Positions 57,139 to 64,000 of a stretch of 64,000 bases of DNA are shown here, piece by piece. The notes beneath the pieces are model-generated. The model was not told the origin of the DNA. It ran no database searches and saw nothing but the letters and a program-made list of their open reading frames with translations. Within the stretch, counting starts at the first letter, position 1; each line of letters opens with the position of its first letter. The stretch comes from Isochrysis galbana (lineage: Eukaryota > Haptophyta > Isochrysidales > Isochrysidaceae), in assembly GCA_018136815.1 (NCBI GenBank), contig CM030938.1, positions 973,063-1,037,062 of the forward strand. Direction: 5' to 3'. The translations under genes and the position numbers were made by a program.

Positions 57139-60041
57139 TGGCCTGCAGGCATCTTCTGCGTCCCGTGACGTTCGGTCTAGTAGTAAGCTACAGCTCCACG
57201 GAAGCATCCACAGCAGAACATCCCCATCTGCCACCTCTTCCTATCCAAGACGTGAAGAGCAGAAGCCTTGCATCGTGGAGCGAGAGCCCGATGACTGGAT
57301 CACAAAGATGTGAGAGCTGGCAAGGAGAAATATATTTAGAGTGATGCCAATTGAAATGTGGTTGCCGGTGAGTTCACGCCTGTTTCAGAGATTGTTCGCA
57401 AAACTTTTCGTTTGGTGTAAGATGCATATCTAAAGGCAGAAAGGCACCTCGCGCGCTATGCTTAGCTTTCGCTTATTCTTATTGATTGAGTTCGCGAGCG
57501 TATTCAAGTGCGCTGCGTCGCGGCGCGTTGCAGCCAGAACGTGCAACTTGAGACTCCCTTTTTTTTCTCACGCTCCCCCCGCCTATTTTGGTATATGAGC
57601 AGCTCTACCCCTCAACTTTGCCGGTCGGAGGAGTTGCGGCCACCTGCCATTTTGCTACCATGCCCCCCATGGGGTTAATTAAAGAATGCAACCGTGAAGC
57701 CGTGAACACTTGACACTTGAAGCGATAACGCACGACACATTCCCACCATCACATCCGGTCACCCTCTTCAGAGTGTGTGGCATCAGACGCGCGCGGTTGC
57801 TTGTGGTTTGCGGAACCTCACTATACCTCTCCACCACAGGACGACTCCCATGAGGGTGAGGGTGACCAGTACGATCCAAGATCCAAGAAAAGGGAATGAG
57901 CTGAACAAGAACAAGTAGTAGTATTATAGATACAAATCGACGTCAAACACGCGATATATTGTCACCAATAGTGCGTATTACGTATTTCAAAGATAGAATC
58001 CGCGTAGCTTGTACTTATTTCTTATTTCAACGGCTTCAACTTTTTGCCGTTCGTTCCTAACCTTCTCGTAGATTGCCCCCTGTCTTACACCCACGTGAAA
58101 AAAATAGACAATAGCCGGACCCGGACCCGGTCGAAACGTCCACAGACCATAGATGCAAGATGACAAAACAAACCCCGCACGCAGTCAGTGAGTCGGTGAA
58201 GCTAAAGCTAAAAGAAGCCACCATGCCCCGTGGGGTTCTTTGAAGTGAAGATCTAATGACGACACGCCCTTCTCGTGAAAAAAATCTGACCCTCCGACCT
58301 CCGATGTACCGACATTTTTTGTTTTTGTTCTACCCAATATCCCCCACCTCTACCCATGATGGTAGTCGTAGTGACTGCTTGTACTGTTGTGGAGAAAAAT
58401 GTGCAAACGGTGAGTTCCTTGCTTGTGATGGCAGGGGGGGGGGGGGCACTTGGCCTCGGATGGTACCAAATGGAGGCAAACGACCTAGCCACCAGGCCCG
58501 CAATTGACCTGGCGCATGCCGCCCGTGCCAGAGGAATTTTCGGTTAGCGGCGGAGCACCCAGGCATGATGCTCCGCGAAAATATCAACGGAGGGCCCAAT
58601 CAGCAGTAGGCAGTCAGAAGTAAGAAGTAAGCGATGGTCCAAGTGTGCTGTGCCCGTTCCGTTGCGCCTACTGTTGTAGCATAGACTCATAGTCATGAGT
58701 AATGCTCGCTCTCCAAAGAGCACCGAGTTCCATGATGCGGCCTCGACGCGCTGTAACGATGAGAAAGCGACTATACAAGCGGGATGATGTTGCACGCGAT
58801 ATTGCAAAAGTACGTTGACGCAGGGTCATCCACGCCATAAAAGCGCGCGAGTCTCGAAACTCACACGAGCAAGCGGCTAGGGAATGTGAGAGAATACAAG
58901 TCCTTCGACTTCCGTCTCGCCCACCACCGATACTCCCTCCTACCATCCCCTCCCACCAATTCCAAACAATAGGTAGAGGGACCGCTAGCAGAGCTCGCGA
59001 GCTGTTCAAGGCTCTGAACTCAGCTCATCAAGGCGACTCGACACGGAACTCGCGGCCAGTGTGGCGGCAATCGTCTCTGCCTGACGCTTCCGACCGGGAA
59101 CAGCATCGAATCTACGTTCACCCGGCGGCGGCGTGCCTCCTACCCCTTTGCTTTTCCCCCTCGCCGCCACCTGCTCCATTGACATCGCTTTGCCCAAACA
59201 TGGCGAAAGGCCATAGGCGAGAGCGAAGGACGGGGTGAGCCCGCGTAAGCGAATGGGTTGCGCGTGCGGCCCCCATGGCACATGAACTCCGAGCGCACTC
59301 CGAGCCAGTGATAGCCAAACCGATCTGCACCCCTCGATAGCGTTGGACGGGGCGCCCGCGCTAAATACCGACGGCTTCGCGCTGATGCCTCGCCCTGCCT
59401 TCATGAAGCTCCACATTACCATCGGCGCGCATGTGGAAGGGCGGTGAGTCCCACCTCGGTCGTCGCTGAGAGTGCGCCCTGTTGCGGCCATTGCGGTGTG
59501 GGACCGAGAAGCGGCGCCACTTTCGGGCGCAGTACCGTCTCCTTGTCGTCTGAGCGGCGCAGGTGCAAATGCGTCGCAACGAAAGGCAAGACTCAGCTCC
59601 ACTCCACCACATGCAGCTGCAGTGTTGTTTATGGCCACTGCTTGTGCCGCCGCCATCACCCGTCGGCACTCAGAACAAGAGCCGGAAGGGATCGCGACAT
59701 CATCATACCTTGCAATGCAAGCGAGAAGCAACCCGTAAACCAACGGCTCACAAAGCACCACAGCCCGAGCTGGCGCTTCGTAGTGCACACGGGCTGCCAA
59801 ATGCATCCTCTATGTGCATGGCAACGGTAGCGGCGGGTCCCAAGTGGCGAGGGGGAGGGGCCGAGAAGGATGCCGCCTTCACAGACGGCGGCGGGTGTGT
59901 GTGGGCAGCAGCGCGCCTGGCTCCCGCCAGACAGGGCGCTTGGGCATCGATACTCTTGGCTATCTGTGCGTGATTGGACGCGTTCGGCTTGGCGTACGAG
60001 CCGACGACACGAAACACCCGTGCGAGTTCCGAGCTACGCAC
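57139..60041. other. intergenic, no firmly supported gene
   Basis: AT-richer around 57880-58140. A 266-residue frame at 59006-59806 (-) lacks recognisable domains. The glycosyltransferase gene may continue into 59690-60041 through a further exon (possible acceptor near 59788), but I could not confirm it. Confidence 0.4.
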
Positions 60042-61687
60042 GAGGCCGTGCAGGCTGGGAAAGCGGCCGGAATACCACGCGTGCAGGTGTCCGTCAGCTG
60101 ACACCTGCAATACACGAAGACGACGCGAATCTCATTGCCAAGACGGCGGATCCTTGCATCAGGTCATCGTGACGGCAGTTCACGCTAGACAGGCCATTTT
60201 GCCCATCACAAACGCATCGATTTTCCCGCGCACACGAACCTTCAAGAAGACGCCATGACGAGAGACTCTAATCTCAGTAGTGTGGGCGGCAAGTCGGCGG
60301 AGATGATCCGTTGGCTCCAGACGACGAAACACCTCGAGCTCCTTGGAGCCGAGGAGATGCAGCACCGCAACCTACACGTACCAGGGAAGGCGAAGGCATG
60401 GGCATCAAAACGGAATCCCCATAGGGGACGCGACGCTGATGGAGACGACCGATGTGTGCAGCGTTTTGGCGAAATCGGGGCGTGTCCGCTTGCATTCGGC
60501 AGGCTTTGTACCTGTTGCGGTAGCTCCTTAGCCTGCACACTTCCAGCTGCAGCCTGCCCGATGCTCCCAGTCCAAAGAGCACCCGATCGCCACGTGAAGT
60601 GCAGCGTCGAGTCGTAGAAGCGCATCCACCTGCCAGAGGAGCAAGGAACGAAACCGTCAAGGCACTAGCTCGCCCCCTCTCATGCCCTCAGATGCGCGTA
60701 TCGGCGCAAGGCGGGAGCGCCGTCCGGGCCACGATGTCGCGGCCTGCAGAAGCTGTGGTAGATGACGTGCTGCTCACCACTTGTCGTTATGCTCTTGCAG
60801 TGTCTCCTCCGAAGCGTTGAACGAGGCGCCATTCTCTTCTGCAGAAGTTTTGAACTCCTTGCCCTGCAGCACAACAAGGAATAGGATGGGCTCACCAAGA
60901 CGGGGCAGGATTCAAGTGCGAGCGGCCCGCCACTGTGTACTCTTGATCATGTCTTCAGGACGCAATGCGTGGCGTCCATACACAGTGGGGCTGCCGGGCG
61001 CAGTGCAGCACGCACCTCCTCGTAGATGTAATCGTCACTAAGCCACCACTTGCCGTCGCGATTGTTAGCTGTGTAAGCACGCAGTCGGCCAGCCTCCGCC
61101 TCGCGGCGAATCACCGATGGCATCGTGTCGCGCAACGGCCCCCACCACTCATCGAATACTTGGTAGTCGGCCGCCTTGACCACGCGCGCCAGGTCGGCGG
61201 AGCGGCGATAGAGGCTGTTGACATACCTGGTGTTGCGGTAGAGCATAAACGGGCCTGCATTGTACTTGGGTGCGCCAAGCGGCGAGATGGTGTCGTAGCT
61301 GGTGAGCATCTTGTCATCTAGGAAGTGGTTCAGGTCGCCTAGTATTTGGTCTTCCTGCATGTATCCCCACCAGCCGCAGCCGAGCAGGAGGTCGGAGTAG
61401 AGGTCTCCGAGGAGCGGTTTGAAGTCGGAGATTTTTGAAGTGGAGCCTCCTCCTCTCATTGCGGGCGGTGCAGCGCCGAGCCTTGCGCGGAGTCGCTCCA
61501 TGACGTCTGCTTGTGTCTGCGCATGAAACTCAATGTTCTGCGGCCACTCCGCCACGAGCGGCCGCTCGTCGCCCAGCAGGAGGAAGCGGACATGAGGATT
61601 GAGCGCGAGAGAGCGGAGAGTGAGCGAGATCCACCCAGGCCAACCTCCCCAGCGCAGCAGCGCGAGACAGAGCGGACCGCCATTCAT
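60042..61687 (-). CDS. DUF6625-like glycosyltransferase (possibly incomplete)
   Basis: Exons in coding order: 61687-60962, 60863-60778, 60629-60512, 60371-60240, 60104-60042; joins keep phase and the gene may continue downstream. Exon 1 holds a GT-A-like fold: WISLTLRSLALNPHVRFLLL (first strands), SDFKPLLGDLYSDLLLG, GCGWWGYMQEDQILGDLNHF (W-G-x-x-x-x-D in place of a DxD-type acidic pair), then YNAGPFMLYRNTRYVNSLYR and FDEWWG. Later exons carry RFYDSTLHFTWRSGALW and VSADGHLHAWYSGRFPSLHG. Such enzymes resemble bacterial polysaccharide-type transferases; donor and acceptor are unknown. The reading frame is open upstream of the first ATG (GYLLVIAFHHMNGG), so the true start may be earlier. The exon-1 donor (TGC|GTCCTG) is weak. 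Confidence 0.65.
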
Positions 61688-62021
61688 GTGATGGAACGCG
61701 ATGACGAGAAGATAGCCACTCTTTCGGCACGTGCGCGACGCGGGGAGAGGGAGGCAGGCAGACAGAGGGAAGGACGGAGAGAGAGCTCAACAGCACCGGC
61801 AAGCCGCCATTCAAGCTCTGAGTTTTTTAAGTGTAGGTGGAGCTACCCCTAGATATGCAGGTCTAGGCGCCCCCTCTCAGCAGCTCCGTCCGTTGCTCGT
61901 CGCCCTTGTTTCACGAGTGGCGAGTGGTTCGTGGAGTGCGCTAACTACTAACTAACTTCGGGGTATCTGGAGACCGGCATGGCTCCAAGATTAATTGTAT
62001 GTAGTAGTAGAACGAAGTTTA
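61688..62021. other. upstream region of glycosyltransferase
   Basis: Contains an open continuation of exon 1 and then mixed sequence; no separate gene. Confidence 0.4.
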
Positions 62022-62470
62022 TAGTACTACTACTTGGCGAGCCCCCCCTCCCCTCTCCACTCCTCTTCCGCTGTGGGGGAGGAACCACCCATCATCCTGG
62101 CATGCCTGATGGCTTGCCACAAGCACACTGCCCTGCTGGCCCACTCCCTTCCCCACAGGCCACAGCCTCGCCTGATTCGCTCGTCCTGGCCCGGCGTGGC
62201 CAGCCCATTGCTCCAACCCCTCCTCCCTCCCTGGTCGACAGGCAGACAGGTGAACCGTGGGGGCCCCCGAGGCTCAGGAGCGCCAGCGAGGGAGAGGCAG
62301 GGGAGGCCAGGGCCCTGCCCTAGCCTCCTCTGCCCCCTGAGCTGGTCTCCAGGAGCCTCCAGGGGTCGCCAGAGGGCAGCTGGCGGCCTGCCGAAGGCGC
62401 GCCATCGCGCGTGCCGCAGGAGAGGGAAGAGAGAGCGCGGAGAAGTGGGTGGCACCCATGGGTGGGCAGA
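62022..62470 (-). repeat. GC-rich SINE-like repeat, copy H
   Basis: Minus-strand member sharing with copy G the gcatgccaggatgatgggtg block and G-rich AGGGGGGGCTCG, and with copies C, D and F the Gly/Arg-coding body (gctcaggagcgccagcgaggg, ggggcccc). The terminal hairpin is poorly preserved. Confidence 0.6.
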
Positions 62471-63219
62471 GCTCAGAGCTCAGCTCCGCCCACCACCACC
62501 AAAAAAATTGGCGTAAGTCCCGCGCCTGTTTACAGGATATAAGTCGGGACCGAGGCCGCCGCCCACCCGGAGACACCGGAGGAAGGGGGGGAATGATCAC
62601 CGGGGGGGGGGGGGGGGGGGGGGGGCTCCGGACCATATCTAAGCCCTTCACCCCTATCCCCCTAGTAGTGCACGGGGGGAGTCGCATCTAATGGCGGGGG
62701 GGGAAGCGCCGGGGGAGTGGGGGTGTAGAAAGTGTTTGCTGCGTGAAAAGAATGTAGTGGGTCACGTGGGTCCACGAAAAGGTTTATTTATTTATAAAGT
62801 AGGTTGGCGTGCGCGTCCCCATGGAGGAACCGAGTATAAGCACTTAGTAGTAGTTGCCTTCGCTACAGCTATAGTGCACGTGGGCCTGCTCAACCCCGGA
62901 ACGTCGACAAGCTTAAGGGGGAAAAGAGAGGGCGAGGTGAGAGGAGTGAAGAGCTTTGGCCGGACCAGCGGACAGCGCGGCGACGGCGATTAGAAGCGCC
63001 CAAGAGTTATGTCCTCCATCCATAGTCCATAGTCCATAGCTAGTTAGTGCAACCCAGAATCTGCAGCAGGCAGGTTTATTTTGATTTCCACACCCCATTT
63101 ATACCCGAGCGATGGGAGGGGAAGAGCGCCTCACAACCCAGAGCTCAGCAATTTCAGGTGCTCTCCCGAGCGCGACAGGCCGCGCCTACAAATCCTGACG
63201 TGGGCGCCGCGCGCACGAC
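62471..63219. other. intergenic, no supported gene
   Basis: G-run of about 27 bp at 62600-62626. A possible further diverged repeat end (accgagtataagcacttag) lies near 62828-62846. No domain-bearing ORF. Confidence 0.5.
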
Positions 63220-63890
63220 TCAAGCGCACGCGCTTGCTGAGGCTGGGTCGGCTTGTTGCCGACGTGCAGTGAAGAAGACGCATTCGTAGTAGGTGTGGTA
63301 AAGCGAGCGGGCATTCGTCGTGTAGGCGCAGCGGCGCCACTCCTCTGAGTCGATGATAAAACCGTACGAGATGATTAGGGCCTTGAGCTCCTGCGGTCAT
63401 AATGAGTAGAGGCCGCGTGGGTCGACCCCAATTTGCGCTGCACAGGCACGGGCGCTGCACAGGCACGGGCGAAGTTGACTATCATGGCGCACCTCCCAAG
63501 AGAGTTCAATCGACGCCTCCCCATGGACGTCGTGAAAGTGCCAGAGGAGTGGGCCCAGGTTGATCCATACGCCACCCTCACACAGCAGGTCCCAGATACG
63601 CTGGATATACCTTGAGGCAAGAGGCGAGAACGCAAGCGGTAAGCTTTTTGCTGCAGCAGCTCAACGTGCGACCACGTGAATTATGGAGGGTGGCGGGCAG
63701 CGTCAGAGGGAGCATCGCTCTGAACCCGCGAAGACGGGTGTTGCGTGTGCGGATGCCAGCCCACCAGGGGCGAGGCGGGCGGTTGTTGTGCTGCCGTGGG
63801 TAGGGCGCAACACCTCGAGACATCGTGTGCGGTGTCGATGAAGAACAAGGACACGACGGCATCCCAAGTGCCAAAGCCGTCGCGGTACAC
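63220..63890 (-). CDS. CARNMT1: Carnosine N-methyltransferase (N2227 family), 3' exons only
   Basis: Last three recognisable exons of a SAM-dependent methyltransferase that converts carnosine to anserine: 63890-63814, 63610-63493, 63390-63220; joins keep phase. Signatures are [20 protein letters not shown] (the FFIDTAH motif), [30 protein letters not shown] joined to [11 protein letters not shown], and [14 protein letters not shown] near the end. All match the C-terminal third of the N2227 domain. The 5' exons lie beyond the right edge; the 110 bp left of sequence did not give a convincing next exon. Residues after the conserved end ([12 protein letters not shown]) are lineage-specific. Confidence 0.88.
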
Positions 63891-64000
63891 CTAGCGTAGG
63901 TTGTGCGAAAAGCTGAGCTCGCCCGAGGCAAATTTTCACGGTGAGCTAGAGATCCGTGCAGGGCCACCACGCTCCTCGGCAGGGCATGCCAGCCACATCA
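63891..64000 (-). other. probable intron or upstream exon of CARNMT1
   Basis: Should contain intron and perhaps part of an earlier exon of the methyltransferase gene. A segment reading ASGEL near 63920 could match the TAGDF region of the family but does not join in phase with the next exon using GT-AG signals. Confidence 0.3.

Noticed and set aside
59006-59806. 266-residue minus-strand frame as a gene
   Set aside because: No recognised domain, other frames open, and composition resembles intergenic GC-rich DNA; may hide a small exon of the glycosyltransferase but not a separate gene.

Overview
This window is nuclear DNA from a eukaryotic microalga. Most genes are split by short spliceosomal introns. 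One gene encodes a plastid-type DUF2499/Ycf49-like protein, and two encode proteins typical of flagellated cells (a kinesin-13 and a TSNAXIP1-like protein). The GC-rich composition, many (GA/CT)n tracts, GC-AG introns and a mosaic of LINE, hAT, piggyBac and Copia debris suggest a haptophyte, possibly a coccolithophore. That assignment is inference; no rRNA or plastid marker is present.

Layout: a guanylate-binding-protein GTPase with a coiled coil and SAP-like tail (903-4553, -); a transposon graveyard with a Copia remnant, hAT, piggyBac-like piece and LINE pieces (5431-9780); a plastid DUF3593/DUF2499 membrane protein (-); an element with 33-bp terminal inverted repeats (11803-13271); a nitronate monooxygenase (-) with a TATA box; a small membrane protein (+); a three-Tudor-like/kinesin-13 fusion (18444-23050, +); a TSNAXIP1-like protein (-); a 100-N assembly gap; a complex repeat array (30550-32675); an NT-C2/coiled-coil protein (-) with a satellite of its own first exon in intron 1; SDHAF2 (+); a 5'-truncated LINE (41160-43260, +); a CRAL-TRIO protein (-); an intron-bearing bacterial-type aliphatic amidase (47757-49774, -); repeats; a cytochrome b561-like gene (-); an RWD/RING-like protein (-) head to head with a membrane protein (+); a DUF6625-like glycosyltransferase (-); and the 3' part of a carnosine N-methyltransferase gene running off the right edge (-).

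The genes do not form a pathway; they are ordinary dispersed eukaryotic genes separated by repeats. I placed exon joins by hand from phase, GT/GC-AG signals and family alignment. In the GBP, kinesin, NT-C2, SDHAF2, amidase and CARNMT1 models every join keeps phase. Three features stand out. First, a dispersed GC-rich repeat family ends in a compensating hairpin with an invariant ATAA core. Second, simple (GA/CT)n tracts sit against many start codons. Third, two introns appear to begin with GC, and many GT donors read GTGCGN.
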